Shown here piece after piece: positions 28,004 through 36,241 of a DNA stretch of 64,000 nucleotides. The stretch comes from Candidatus Rifleibacteriota bacterium (GTDB lineage Bacteria; Riflebacteria; Ozemobacteria; Ozemobacterales; Ozemobacteraceae): NCBI GenBank assembly GCA_029565415.1, contig JAKQOH010000210.1, forward strand, positions 1-64,000. Reading direction: 5' to 3'. Below the pieces are notes generated by a model. The model was not told where the DNA came from. It did not search any database and was given only the letters and a program-made list of their open reading frames with translations. Both the position numbers and the translations under genes were made by a program. Position 1 is the first letter of the stretch. Every line of letters begins with the position of its first letter.

Positions 28004-28285
28004 TCAATGGTAGTCGATGATTTCGACATCCCGGGCATTTCCATTGCTCCATCGGAAGCAGATCCTCCACTGATCATTGATGCGTATGCTATGTTGCCCC
28101 TTCCGGGATCCTTTCAGTTCTTCGAGATGGTTCCCGGGCGGAATCTTCAGGTTGTCGAGGCTCACGGCGGCATGGATCTGCAAGAGTTTTCTCAAGGCGA
28201 CACGCTGAATGGCCGACGGGATGCGTTTCGATCGTCCCCGGTGGAAAAGGGTTTCCGTGTCTTTCGAACAAAAACTCAGAATCAT
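28004..28285 (-). CDS. higB: HigB-family toxin (RelE/ParE superfamily, mRNA-interferase type)
   Basis: A 93-residue protein that starts MILSFCSKDTETLFHRGRSK and ends INDQWRICFRWSNGNARDVE + IIDYH, the C-terminal pattern of HigB/YgiN-type toxins (IRINDQWRICFRW). In characterised members it cleaves mRNA at the ribosome. AGGA precedes the ATG at 28285; a GTG-like earlier start in the same frame is less likely because the family begins at MI. The Arg/Lys-rich middle (SRKGQHSIRINDQWRI) contains the basic residues expected to contact RNA. It is the first gene of a two-gene operon with higA. Confidence 0.9.
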   Translation of the reverse strand: MILSFCSKDTETLFHRGRSKRIPSAIQRVALRKLLQIHAAVSLDNLKIPPGNHLEELKGSRKGQHSIRINDQWRICFRWSNGNARDVEIIDYH

Positions 28286-28311
28286 TCCTGCGCCTCGCGG
28301 CATAACGCCTA

Positions 28312-28326
28312 ACGTTAATATAACGT
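28312..28326. promoter_or_regulatory. Palindromic operator of the higBA operon
   Basis: ACGTTA-ATA-TAACGT is a perfect 6+6 inverted repeat centred on the -10 box of the higBA promoter. A partial further copy (TAACG at 28303-28307) lies on the gene side. Autorepression by HigA is the normal control of these operons, so this is the expected antitoxin-binding site. Confidence 0.65.
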
Positions 28327-28345
28327 CATGCGCTCATATCGTCAA
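28317..28345 (-). promoter_or_regulatory. higBA promoter
   Basis: On the minus strand: TTGACG (28345-28340), 17-bp spacer, TATATT (28322-28317). This is the best -35/-10 match in the window. The start would lie near 28310, ~25 nt before the HigB ATG. Confidence 0.65.
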
Positions 28346-28488
28346 GTCCCGACGCGCACGATGCGAAGAGGGAGCCCTCGGCGGCAGGATGGCACAGTCT
28401 CAGGCAGCCTTGACGCCGATGCGGCTCAAGAGATGCTTCCCATGTGCCGATAGAGGTATCTGATTCTCTATATCTGGGGGAGTGTGAC

Positions 28489-30207
28489 GTGCGCACGGGA
28501 ACTTCACGGCCAATCGACCTGGTGACCGCTCTGGCGGTTCTGTTGTCGATCGCCGCTCTTGCCATCCTGGCAACAGGCTGCAGTGAGCGCAGCCCGCTCG
28601 TTCCCGTGTCGTATGTCGAACCGCCCGGGCCGACGGCGACAGGCATCGGCTCGGGAACTGCGACCGTCGGCTCGGGTTCGGCGACGATCGCGACCCCCAC
28701 GACGACGGTGACCCCGTCCGACACGACCGGCGCCTTCGATCTCAGCGGCTCGGTCTACGATTCGGTCACGGCGGCGGGCGTTCCCAACGTCACGGTAACG
28801 ACGAGCGCCGGTCACAATGTGAAAACCCTGTCGAACGGCCGGTTCTACCTGACGGCGGTCCCATCGGGCATCCACACGATCTCGCTCTCGGCAAGCGATT
28901 ACGAGGACTTCTCCTACGCCTTCACACTCGCCTCCTCCGGCGCCCTGCAACCGCCTCTCGACGTGTTCATCACCCGCAAAACATACACGATCCGGGGATA
29001 CGTCGTGAACAAGGGCTCGGCCGGGGACTCCTCGATGGGATATTACGAAGAGGCGATCGACGGCGTCGATGTCGCGATCGAGGGGCTCGCCAGCTTCACC
29101 ACGACGACGACCAGCAACGGCGCCTTCACCTTTGCAGGCCTGAAATCCGGTCTGTACACCATCGTCGCGCAGAAACCGGGCAGTTTCGAAAAAGCACGCG
29201 TCCAGGTCGAGATCAAGCCGGACGGCACGGTCTCCCCGGCCGCGATCGTCATTTCCCTCTCGCCAAGCAGCTTCTCGATGCAGGGGCTGGTCAAGCTCGA
29301 CTCGACGAAAGAGCCGCTCGGCGGCATCCGCATCGATCTGCTCGACCAGGATTCCACCTCCGTCGCCTGGACCCTCTCCACGGCCGAGGGGAAGTTCTCG
29401 TTTCTGAACCTGCCGGCCGGCCTGATGTATCTGACGGCCCAGGGCGACGGTTTCTACAACGCGACCGCCGTGGTCCAGATCTTCCAGGACGGCTCGATCT
29501 CGCCGGCCACGCCGGAGCTGTTCCTGACGCGGCTGCCTTCCGAAAACGACCTGATCTGGGCTTCGGGAACCATTCGCGACGCCTACACGGCCGGCCCGCT
29601 CGAGTTCGTCACGGTCATCCTGAAAGGCTACGCGAGCACGATCACCGACCGGTACGGATATTATTCGCTCGGCAATATCGCGCCCGGCCGGTACCAGTTG
29701 ACCTTCACCAAGGAGGGGTTCAACCAGCTCGACGTCGCCCTGACGGTGAACGCCGACGGCACCACCTCTCCGCCCAGCCTAGATTACTTCATGATCTACA
29801 CGCAGGGCGCGGGCCAGGGCTCGATCGTCGGCCGGTATGTGCCGTCCATTCCGCCCGAAAGCGGCCTTCCTGTTGCCGTCTACCAGATCTACTCCGAGAG
29901 CGCCACCAATCTCCTGTGGACGCTCGTGAGCCCCTACACGCCGATCAAGACGACCGTAACCGGCGCGGATTCGCCGCTCACCTCGTCGAACGAGAGCGGG
30001 ATCTTCAAGTTCACCCACCTGAATCCGACCACTTCCAACCGCAAGTATCTCATCGTCGTGGGCGAAGGCGGCAACACGGCCCCGGAATATGGCGAAGACT
30101 ATAAAATCCTCACCATCCCGCCGGGGGTGCGGAAATTCTATTTCATCGTCGACGTCGTGGCGGGCCAGACGACCTTCGTCACAAACTACGAGCAGGAGAA
30201 TTTCTGA
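28489..30207 (+). CDS. Lipoprotein with tandem carboxypeptidase-regulatory-like domains
   Basis: A 572-residue protein beginning at GTG 28489, with GGGGGAG ~8 nt upstream; an earlier in-frame GTG (28444) has no ribosome site. LLSIAALAILATGC gives a lipobox with Cys31, so the mature protein is lipid-anchored. A Gly/Ser/Thr-rich linker (about 40-80) leads to four carboxypeptidase-regulatory (CarboxypepD_reg-like) beta-sandwich units. Their openings are LSGSVYDSVTAAGVPNVTV, IRGYVVNKG, MQGLVKLDSTKEPLGGIRI and ASGTIRDAYTAGPLEFVTV, each with a 'G.Y.L....PG.Y.L' ending. A C-terminal domain of ~115 residues is unassigned. Such proteins are structural or binding elements at the cell surface. The stop codon overlaps a likely CTG start of the next gene. 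Confidence 0.8.
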   Translation: MRTGTSRPIDLVTALAVLLSIAALAILATGCSERSPLVPVSYVEPPGPTATGIGSGTATVGSGSATIATPTTTVTPSDTTGAFDLSGSVYDSVTAAGVPNVTVTTSAGHNVKTLSNGRFYLTAVPSGIHTISLSASDYEDFSYAFTLASSGALQPPLDVFITRKTYTIRGYVVNKGSAGDSSMGYYEEAIDGVDVAIEGLASFTTTTTSNGAFTFAGLKSGLYTIVAQKPGSFEKARVQVEIKPDGTVSPAAIVISLSPSSFSMQGLVKLDSTKEPLGGIRIDLLDQDSTSVAWTLSTAEGKFSFLNLPAGLMYLTAQGDGFYNATAVVQIFQDGSISPATPELFLTRLPSENDLIWASGTIRDAYTAGPLEFVTVILKGYASTITDRYGYYSLGNIAPGRYQLTFTKEGFNQLDVALTVNADGTTSPPSLDYFMIYTQGAGQGSIVGRYVPSIPPESGLPVAVYQIYSESATNLLWTLVSPYTPIKTTVTGADSPLTSSNESGIFKFTHLNPTTSNRKYLIVVGEGGNTAPEYGEDYKILTIPPGVRKFYFIVDVVAGQTTFVTNYEQENF

Positions 30208-31046
30208 ACAGCCGCATCGCGACCAGATTCCCGGGAATCGCGCTTCTCGGGTTCGTGCTGCTGTTCCTGTCCGCTTTTCCCGCGCAAGCAGCCCCGAGCG
30301 GCCCGGTCAGTCTCGACGGACGGCCCGGCCTGCTGACGATGGCAGTTCCTGTCGGAACGGCCACCCGGCTGATCACGGGAAGCGTCCGCCACGGTATCGC
30401 GGAAGGCGACGTCAGCATCCGCGGCCGAACCATCCGTGAAACCAAGCATGAAACCTGGATTTCGGCAGCCGCACGCCTCCATCCCCATGTGCTGTTCATC
30501 GCAACGCACCTGGCATCGAGCCGTGACACAAGCCCGACCACGGTCGGCATCGACGGGGATGCGGGGATCACGGCCGGCGGAGTTCACATCGAGGTTCCCG
30601 AGAAGAGCCTGGCGTTCGGCGGCTCCTACACCCAGCTCACGGCCGGGGACATGGGCCGGATCGATCTTTCCCAGCTCGAGCATCTGCGCCACGTCTACGT
30701 CACGGTTTCGGACGAGCTGGCCAGAAACCTGCGCGGATATCTCCAGCTCAAAGAGGCGTTCAGCCAGGAATACACCGCCGTGTATCCCGACGGCCGACAG
30801 ATCCGCGTTCCGCTCAAGCGGGTGGTGATCGGAACGGTCGGAGCGATGCGCCGATTCCGGACGGGGCTGACCCTGTTCGGCGAGACCCAGATGTTCGACG
30901 ACGAGGATTTCCTCTACTACGGGGACGACCACTACTCGGTCAACGCCGGCTGCAGGCTGCAGTACAGCCGTTTTTCCGCTGAACTTTCCGCCCGCAGTCT
31001 CAACCGCACCCCGACCTGGTATTTCGGCTTCTCGGCCGCCCACTGA
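30204..31046 (+). CDS. Exported beta-rich protein, probable outer-membrane-associated, possible CTG start
   Basis: No ATG/GTG start gives a complete signal peptide. From CTG 30204, overlapping the previous stop as CTGA and preceded 6 nt earlier by AGGAG, the frame reads LNSRIATRFPGIALLGFVLL then FLSAFPAQA/APS, a textbook signal peptide; the first GTG (30255) would remove its charged part. The mature ~250 residues are beta-strand-like (ITAGGVHIEVPEKSLAFGGS; HVYVTVSDELARNLRGYLQL) and end YFGFSAAH, with alternating strands such as HYSVNAGCRLQYSRFSAELS that suggest barrel strands. The length is small for a full porin. It is coupled to the lipoprotein gene upstream, so the two probably work at the same surface. 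Family unknown. Confidence 0.6.
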   Translation: MNSRIATRFPGIALLGFVLLFLSAFPAQAAPSGPVSLDGRPGLLTMAVPVGTATRLITGSVRHGIAEGDVSIRGRTIRETKHETWISAAARLHPHVLFIATHLASSRDTSPTTVGIDGDAGITAGGVHIEVPEKSLAFGGSYTQLTAGDMGRIDLSQLEHLRHVYVTVSDELARNLRGYLQLKEAFSQEYTAVYPDGRQIRVPLKRVVIGTVGAMRRFRTGLTLFGETQMFDDEDFLYYGDDHYSVNAGCRLQYSRFSAELSARSLNRTPTWYFGFSAAH

Positions 31047-31057
31047 AAGCCCGTTCT

Positions 31058-31086
31058 GCCGGGCGCACCCTGATGCGCCCCTGCAA
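31058..31086. repeat. Short dispersed repeat, copy 1
   Basis: GCCGGGCGCA-N4-GATGCGCCCCTGCAA. A second copy with one base changed outside the N4 lies at 62909-62937. The inner part (GGGCGCA / TGCGCCC) can form a stem. Both copies are intergenic and just after a gene end. Confidence 0.65.
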
Positions 31087-31133
31087 ATGTGGCGTTGGGG
31101 TCTCTAGCGATAACACGAGAGAAGGGGAAACGA

Positions 31134-31212
31134 ATCCGCAGATGGAGGGCCGATGAACGCAGATGAAAAGCCAGAGAGGATTTCATCTGCGCCATCTGTG
31201 TCATCTGCGGAT
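31134..31212. repeat. Imperfect inverted-repeat element (CATCTGCG type)
   Basis: Ends in exact inverted repeats ATCCGCAGAT (31134-31143) and ATCTGCGGAT (31203-31212); inside, GATGAACGCAGATGAAA is mirrored by TTTCATCTGCG. The whole 79 bp can fold into a long imperfect hairpin. The text resembles the ATCTGCGTTCATCTGCGG intergenic repeats seen in several unrelated bacterial phyla; this is from memory, not a search. Confidence 0.6.
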
Positions 31213-31242
31213 CGGTTCTTGTGACGAAAAACACATACCAGG

Positions 31243-31279
31243 CACAGAGAAATTGGTTCTCATTCTCTGCGCCTCTGTG
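31243..31279. repeat. Imperfect inverted-repeat element (CTCTGTG type)
   Basis: CACAGAG (31243-31249) pairs with CTCTGTG (31273-31279), with AGAA/TTCT inside. It resembles the TCTCTGCGCCTCTGTGGT family of intergenic repeats. It is adjacent to, but distinct from, the preceding element. Confidence 0.5.
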
Positions 31280-31347
31280 GTGAAACGTTCTTTGGAACTC
31301 CGTGGCGAGTCCGGCGGATAACCGGGTGGGCGTTTGCGCCTTTGAGA

Positions 31348-31890
31348 TCAGCGGGAGCTGCCGGTTTTCACGAATTTGAGGGCCAGGGAGTTGATGCAGA
31401 ACCGGAGGCCGGTCGGCTTGGGGCCGTCACGGAACACGTGGCCCAGGTGGGCATCGCACCGGGCGCACCGCACTTCGAGGCGCGACATGCCGAAGCTGTG
31501 GTCGGCCTCGGTCGTGAGGCGGCCGGCGGCGATCGGCGCGGAGAAGCTGGGCCAGCCACACTCGGTGTCGAACTTGTCACCGGACGAAAACAGGTCAGCG
31601 CCGCAGCAGACACAGGTATAGACACCATTATCGTTCAGTTTCACGTATTCGCCCGAGAACGGCACTTCGGTGCCTTTCTCCCGCGTGATGTGGAACTGGT
31701 CGGGCGTCAGGATCTTCTGCCACTCCTCGTCGGTCTTCACGATACGGTCCGTCATGCTGGCACCTCCCGATTCCGCGGCCGGGCTGGAAGCCCGAACCTC
31801 GAACGCGACCGACGGACAGGTGACCAGAAGGTACACCCCTGCAGCCGCAACACATCCCAGGGCGATCATACTGCGAATCGAATGCTTCAT
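31348..31890 (-). CDS. msrB: Exported peptide-methionine (R)-S-oxide reductase
   Basis: A 180-residue MsrB with an N-terminal membrane anchor or signal (SMIALGCVAAAGVYLLVTC) before the catalytic domain (about 46-175). Zinc ligands are the pairs CVCC (Cys93/96) and RCARCDAHLGHVF (Cys142/145); the catalytic Cys165 lies in GLRFCINSLALKF, and Cys111 in TECGWPSF is the likely recycling Cys. It reduces methionine-R-sulfoxide in oxidised proteins, here probably outside the cytoplasm. The gene follows the DnaJ-related gene by 48 bp on the same strand and may share its transcript, which would pair a chaperone with repair. Confidence 0.93.
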   Translation of the reverse strand: MKHSIRSMIALGCVAAAGVYLLVTCPSVAFEVRASSPAAESGGASMTDRIVKTDEEWQKILTPDQFHITREKGTEVPFSGEYVKLNDNGVYTCVCCGADLFSSGDKFDTECGWPSFSAPIAAGRLTTEADHSFGMSRLEVRCARCDAHLGHVFRDGPKPTGLRFCINSLALKFVKTGSSR

Positions 31891-31938
31891 CTCGTTCTTC
31901 CATTCACGAGCAGGCCAGACCGGCTCGTTCTATATTAG

Positions 31939-32526
31939 TCAGTTTGCAAGAGGGTGTTCTTTGAGAATCGTCACGGCTTCGGCCATACGCCGGAAGGTGG
32001 CCGGATCCCCCCCGCGGTCGGGGTGGTGCCGCAGGGCAAGCCGCCGCCAGGCACGACGGATATCGGCATCCGAAGCGTTTTTTTCGAGACCAAGAACGGC
32101 CAGCGCGTCCAGCCGGCTGCTGCGTCGGTGGTAGGCGCCCCAGAACGCGTCGAGGAGGGTTTCGACGGCGACCCGGTCCGTCTCCTCGAGCTGTTTCAGA
32201 TCGAGGTAATACGCGCGCAGCGGATCATGGAGCTCTGGAACGAGGCCTTCGTGCCGTTTCAACGCTCTACGGGCGATGCGGAGGCAGTGGATCTCGAGAT
32301 CCGCCTCCCCCGAGCCGCGAAGCCGCTCCCGGAGCAGATACAGCAGGTGGAACAGCGTGAAATGGGCCCGGAAGAGCCGCACGGGATCGGCGGAATGCCA
32401 GCCGCCGAAAACGTCATGGCCCCCTTCCCGGAGCCGGTCGAGAAGCTCCTCCTCGCGCCAGACGGAGTTCTGCCGGAGCAGTTCGTCCAGCACTTCCAGC
32501 AGTTCTTCCCGCTTTGTCACGTCCAT
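31939..32526 (-). CDS. DnaJ-related protein: N-terminal DNAJ_related domain, C-terminal J domain
   Basis: A 195-residue protein from the ATG at 32526; the open frame runs further upstream but there overlaps the opposite M16 gene's leader. Residues ~1-125 match the pattern of DNAJ_related proteins, with VRLFRAHFTLFHLLYLLRER as the clearest mark. Residues ~137-192 are a J domain: DALAVLGLEKNASDADIRRA followed by the HPD loop in ALRHHPDRGGDPATFRRMAE. J domains activate DnaK-type Hsp70; no zinc finger or substrate domain is present. The layout, J domain last, is like the Vibrio/Pseudomonas proteins of this type. It is probably co-transcribed with msrB. Confidence 0.8.
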   Translation of the reverse strand: MDVTKREELLEVLDELLRQNSVWREEELLDRLREGGHDVFGGWHSADPVRLFRAHFTLFHLLYLLRERLRGSGEADLEIHCLRIARRALKRHEGLVPELHDPLRAYYLDLKQLEETDRVAVETLLDAFWGAYHRRSSRLDALAVLGLEKNASDADIRRAWRRLALRHHPDRGGDPATFRRMAEAVTILKEHPLAN

Positions 32527-32702
32527 CCGTTTCCCCGTCGCTGCGTATGACCGGATTGTACACCGGGCATGCCTCTCGTGTATACCGCGGAGTTTCCGCG
32601 TTCGAGGGCATCTTGCCATGATCGAGTCCCGGGTGGTACATAAGGCGGAGAACCATGAAGCCGGCGCGAAGAGAGGCCGGCCATCGGAAAGGAGATTTTC
32701 GC

Positions 32703-35483
32703 GTGAATCGATCGCCCCGTTTTCGCCTGTTTGCCGGGCTGGTGCTCGTTCTGGCTCTCGTCGCGGCGGCACCCCTGATCGCGGCGGAGGAGCAGGCCAG
32801 GCCCGTCCTTCCCAAGCTGGAGTTCGAGAAGTATGTGCTTCCCAACGGCCTGCAGGTGATTCTGCATGTCGACAAGAAACTTCCCGTCGTGCATGTGAAC
32901 CAGTGGTATCACGTGGGTTCGAAGAACGAGAAACGGGGCCGCACCGGCTTCGCCCATCTGTTCGAGCATCTGATGTTTCAGGGCTCGAAGAACGCGAAGG
33001 GCGAGTATTTCACCTGGGTCGAACGGGCCGGCGCCAACCTGCGCGAGGGGGGCGTCAACGGCACCACGGGCAACGACCGCACCAATTACTTCGCCACGGT
33101 CCCGGCGGGCCATCTCGAGTATCTGCTGTGGCTCGAGTCCGACCGCATGGCCACCCTCATCGACGACCTCGACGAGGCGAAGCTGAACAACCAGCGCGAC
33201 GTCGTGAAGAACGAACGTCGTCAGAGCTATGAGAACGCTCCCTACGGCCGGGCCGGCGAACTGTTCGCCACGTACATGTATCCGCCCGACCACCCCTACT
33301 CCTGGCCCGTCATCGGCAGCCAGGAAGACCTGACGGCCGCCACGCTGGATGACGTGAAGGAGTTTTTCAAGACATATTATACTCCGAACAATATGTCGCT
33401 CACGATCACCGGCGACTTCGATCCGGCCGAGGCGAAGAAGCTCGTGGCGAAGTATTTCGGAACCATTCCCTCGGGTCCGGCCCTTGCCCGGCCGAAGCAG
33501 TGGATTCCGGAGCTGAGCGCCGAGCGGATCGTCGAAGTCGCCGACCGCGTTCCCCAGACGAAGATCTATCTCTGCTGGCACTCGCCGGCATATTTCGGGT
33601 CGCAGGACGCAGAGCTGGACATCGCGGCGGCGGTGCTGTCCGACGGCCTATCCTCGCGCCTGAACAAGGCCCTGGTGTATGACCGGCAGTTGTGCACCGG
33701 CGTCGGCGCCTACCAGGACAGCATGGAGATCGCCGGCAACTTCTGCATCGAGGCGACCCTCCGGCCCGACGCCCGGGTGGAGGAAGTCGAGAGCATCATC
33801 GATGCCGAGATCGCACGCCTGGCGAAGGAGGGCCCGACCGCCGAGGAGCTGGAGCGGGTGAAGAACAAGATCGAGTTCGGCTTCGTCTCGTCGCTGGAGG
33901 CGATCGGCGGCTTCGGCGGCAAGGCCGACATGCTGAACAAATACAACACCTACCTCGGCAGCCCCGAAAAGTTCGCCGCGGATTTCGAGCGGTTCACCCG
34001 CTTGACGGGCGAGGATGTGCGGGCTGCGGTGGCACGCTGGATCGACAACACGAAGCGGGTGAAAATGCGCTTCCGGCCCGAGAAACCGGGAGAGGTCGAG
34101 CAGATCGCCGTCACCCGGGACAAAGCCCCCGAACTCGGCCAGGACCGTGATTTCGCCCCGCCCGCCGTCAAGACCGGCAAGCTCGCCAACGGCCTCGAGA
34201 TTCTGGTCGTGGAACGGCCCGAGCTTCCCAAAGTCGCCGTCAGCCTGACCGTCCGGGCCGGCAGCCTGTTCGACCAGCCCGGCAAGGCCGGCTGCGCCCA
34301 GTTGACGATGGCCACGATCGAGATGGGCACCAAGACCCGCAAGGCACTCGAGATCGAGCAGGCGATGTTCCAGCTCGGCACCTCGCTCGGCTCTTCGGCC
34401 GGCCGCGAATCCGCCGGCCTCGCGTTCGAGGTGTTGAAGCGCAATATCGCCCCGGCCCTGGCGATCATGGCCGATGTGGCCCTGAATCCGGTGTTTCCGG
34501 CCGAGGAGTTCGAGCGCGAGCGTAAGCGGATGCTCGACGGGATGTCCCAGGAGGAAAACGATCCGCGCAGCCTCGCCGGTCGCCTCCGGTCGGTGCTCGC
34601 CTTCGGCGCCGACCATCCGTACGGCTGGCCGTCGAACGGCTTCGCCTCCACGGTCGAATCTCTGAGCCGGGAAGACCTGGTCAAGATGCACGCGGACCGG
34701 TTCATGCCGGGAAATGCCGCACTGAGCTTCGTGGGCGACATCACCCTCGACGAGGCGACGAAGCTGGCCCAGGAGGCTTTCGGCTCCTGGAGTGCCGGAA
34801 CGGCCCCCGCCCTCGAGCTCCCGGCTCCCAAGCCCGCCAAAACCGGCACCGTCTACCTGATCGACAAGCCCGGCGCGGTGCAGACCGTCGTCCTCCAGTT
34901 GCTCCCCGGCATCAAGCGTGCGGATCCCGCCTACTACCCGCTGATGCTCGCCGATGCCGTCTGGGGCAGCGGCGGGTTCGGCACCCGGCTCAACCTGAAT
35001 CTTCGCGAGGACAAGGGCTACACGTACGGGGCCCGGTCGGCCCTGGCCTCGTCCCGAGAGGCGGGAAGCTGGTTCGCCTCGGCCTCGGTGCAGGGCAACA
35101 AGACGAAGGAGTCGGTCGTCGAGTTCGTGAAGGAGCTCGAAAACCTCGGCGGCAAAAAGCCGATCACCGAAGCCGAGCTCCAGAGTGCCCGGGAAACGCG
35201 CCTGCGCGGCTATGCCCAGCGGTTCGACACGATGGGAAAGGTCGCCGACCGTATCGGTGAACTGTGGGCGCTCGGCCTGCCGTATACCGAGTTCGTCACC
35301 GAGTTCGAGAAAACGAAAACCCTCGGCCTCGCCGAGGTGAACGCCGCCGCCGCAACCTACGCCGGCAAGGGCCCTGCAACGCTCCTGCTGATCGGCGACC
35401 GCGCCAAGATCGAGCCCGGCATCCGCGAACTCAACCTCGGCGAGATTCTCGTTCTCGACGCCGAAGCCAAGCCACTCAGATAG
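32703..35483 (+). CDS. Exported M16-family zinc metalloprotease, two-domain
   Basis: 926 residues from GTG 32703, preceded by AAGGAGA; an ATG 16 codons upstream (32655, GGAGAACC) is the alternative. The signal peptide is RFRLFAGLVLVLALVAAAP. The first M16 half has the inverted zinc motif HLFEH (His85, Glu88, His89) in GFAHLFEHLMFQGS and the third ligand Glu171 in VVKNERRQ. The second half (from ~485, LANGLEILVVERPELPKVAV) lacks the motif and completes the clam-shell, as usual. C-terminal NLREDKGYTYGARSALAS is the conserved substrate-side Arg-Tyr segment. The enzyme likely degrades peptides in the periplasm. It is a single gene closed by a strong terminator. Confidence 0.93.
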   Translation: MNRSPRFRLFAGLVLVLALVAAAPLIAAEEQARPVLPKLEFEKYVLPNGLQVILHVDKKLPVVHVNQWYHVGSKNEKRGRTGFAHLFEHLMFQGSKNAKGEYFTWVERAGANLREGGVNGTTGNDRTNYFATVPAGHLEYLLWLESDRMATLIDDLDEAKLNNQRDVVKNERRQSYENAPYGRAGELFATYMYPPDHPYSWPVIGSQEDLTAATLDDVKEFFKTYYTPNNMSLTITGDFDPAEAKKLVAKYFGTIPSGPALARPKQWIPELSAERIVEVADRVPQTKIYLCWHSPAYFGSQDAELDIAAAVLSDGLSSRLNKALVYDRQLCTGVGAYQDSMEIAGNFCIEATLRPDARVEEVESIIDAEIARLAKEGPTAEELERVKNKIEFGFVSSLEAIGGFGGKADMLNKYNTYLGSPEKFAADFERFTRLTGEDVRAAVARWIDNTKRVKMRFRPEKPGEVEQIAVTRDKAPELGQDRDFAPPAVKTGKLANGLEILVVERPELPKVAVSLTVRAGSLFDQPGKAGCAQLTMATIEMGTKTRKALEIEQAMFQLGTSLGSSAGRESAGLAFEVLKRNIAPALAIMADVALNPVFPAEEFERERKRMLDGMSQEENDPRSLAGRLRSVLAFGADHPYGWPSNGFASTVESLSREDLVKMHADRFMPGNAALSFVGDITLDEATKLAQEAFGSWSAGTAPALELPAPKPAKTGTVYLIDKPGAVQTVVLQLLPGIKRADPAYYPLMLADAVWGSGGFGTRLNLNLREDKGYTYGARSALASSREAGSWFASASVQGNKTKESVVEFVKELENLGGKKPITEAELQSARETRLRGYAQRFDTMGKVADRIGELWALGLPYTEFVTEFEKTKTLGLAEVNAAAATYAGKGPATLLLIGDRAKIEPGIRELNLGEILVLDAEAKPLR

Positions 35484-35496
35484 TCCCTTCGATAAA

Positions 35497-35533
35497 AAGC
35501 CCCCGATCCTGACGGATCGGGGGCTTTATTATT
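35497..35533 (+). terminator. Rho-independent terminator of the M16 gene
   Basis: A perfect 13-bp stem, AAGCCCCCGATCC (35497-35509) and GGATCGGGGGCTT (35514-35526), with a TGAC loop and the tail TATTATT. Stop codon at 35481-35483. Confidence 0.9.
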
Positions 35534-35565
35534 AAAATACATACTTTTCATATCATTCGAGGAAA

Positions 35566-35574
35566 TGTTATACT
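35566..35574 (+). promoter_or_regulatory. Extended -10 promoter of the pseudopilin/giant-protein operon
   Basis: TGTTATACT fits TGnTATAnT; TTTCAT at 35546-35551 is a weak -35 at 17 bp. It lies in the AT-rich stretch after the M16 terminator and ~75 nt before the first gene of the operon. Confidence 0.5.
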
Positions 35575-35647
35575 TTGCATGACAGAATGACGGCATCGTG
35601 CCGGTGGACTCTCCCGCCCCGTCCCGATGCCGGAGAAGAGGGATCGC

Positions 35648-36241
35648 ATGCATCTTCGCCGTATCACCACGGGCTCGGTCCTGCTCCTGCTTCTGGTATC
35701 GATCATGATCGCCGGGGTCATTTCCATTCAGTTGATTCCCAGCTACGCCACGACCGTACAGCGCGAGCGTGAAGTCGAGCTGGCCGGGCGACTCGAAGCC
35801 ATGCGCCAGGCGATGCTGCTCGACGCAGCCGCAGGCAGCCCTCATCTCCAGTCTCTCTACCAGCAGATCTGGTCGATCCCCGACCATCGCCAGGATCTCC
35901 GCACGTTGGCGTTCGACGTCTATCTCAGCTCCCTCGTTGCAAGCGGCTATCTCCCCCTGGTCCAGAGCGATCCTCTCGTTCCCGCCTTCCGATGGGGCTC
36001 CCAACCCGGAATGATTTTCTGGTACCCGACGCGAAATCTGGTCGCGAGTGGCAGCTTCGAAGTCCAGGATCTGTCACAGACACGATGGCGGGCGGATGGC
36101 CTCACCTGCGGTATCGCTCTCGTCACGTCCAACCAATGGAATGGAAAAACGACGGGCGACAACGCCGCCCCCAACCTGGCAAACCGCTTCGGATCGATTT
36201 TCGGACAGGGCGGACATGCTCTGCTATTGGTCAGCAAATGA
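35648..36241 (+). CDS. Pseudopilin-like protein, first gene of the giant-protein operon
   Basis: A 197-residue protein; GGAGAAGAGGGA favours the ATG at 35648. It opens MHLRRITTGSVLLLLLVSIM then IAGVISIQLIPSYATTVQRE: a short basic leader, a Gly-Ser cleavage-like site, ~20 hydrophobic residues and a long amphipathic helix. That is the shape of type II/IV (pseudo)pilins, although the usual FTLIE with Glu5 is not present, so the assignment is tentative. The remainder includes WYPTRNLVASGSFEVQDLSQ, a carbohydrate-module-like 'GSFE' phrase. The gene overlaps the next by ATGA and may supply a filament or an anchor for export of the giant protein two genes downstream. Confidence 0.55.
   Translation: MHLRRITTGSVLLLLLVSIMIAGVISIQLIPSYATTVQREREVELAGRLEAMRQAMLLDAAAGSPHLQSLYQQIWSIPDHRQDLRTLAFDVYLSSLVASGYLPLVQSDPLVPAFRWGSQPGMIFWYPTRNLVASGSFEVQDLSQTRWRADGLTCGIALVTSNQWNGKTTGDNAAPNLANRFGSIFGQGGHALLLVSK

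Larger units (their letters stand above)
31047..31347. other. 301-bp intergenic region made of dispersed-repeat-like elements
   Basis: No gene is seen. It holds three repeat-like elements annotated separately: a GCCGGGCGCA...GATGCGCCCC hairpin (31058-31086), an ATCCGCAGAT...ATCTGCGGAT element (31134-31212) and a CACAGAG...CTCTGTG element (31243-31279). Confidence 0.6.

Noticed and set aside
28004..28312. Plus-strand frame opposite higB (101 codons)
   Set aside because: It has no homology or ribosome site, while the minus strand has both the HigB pattern and a strong promoter.
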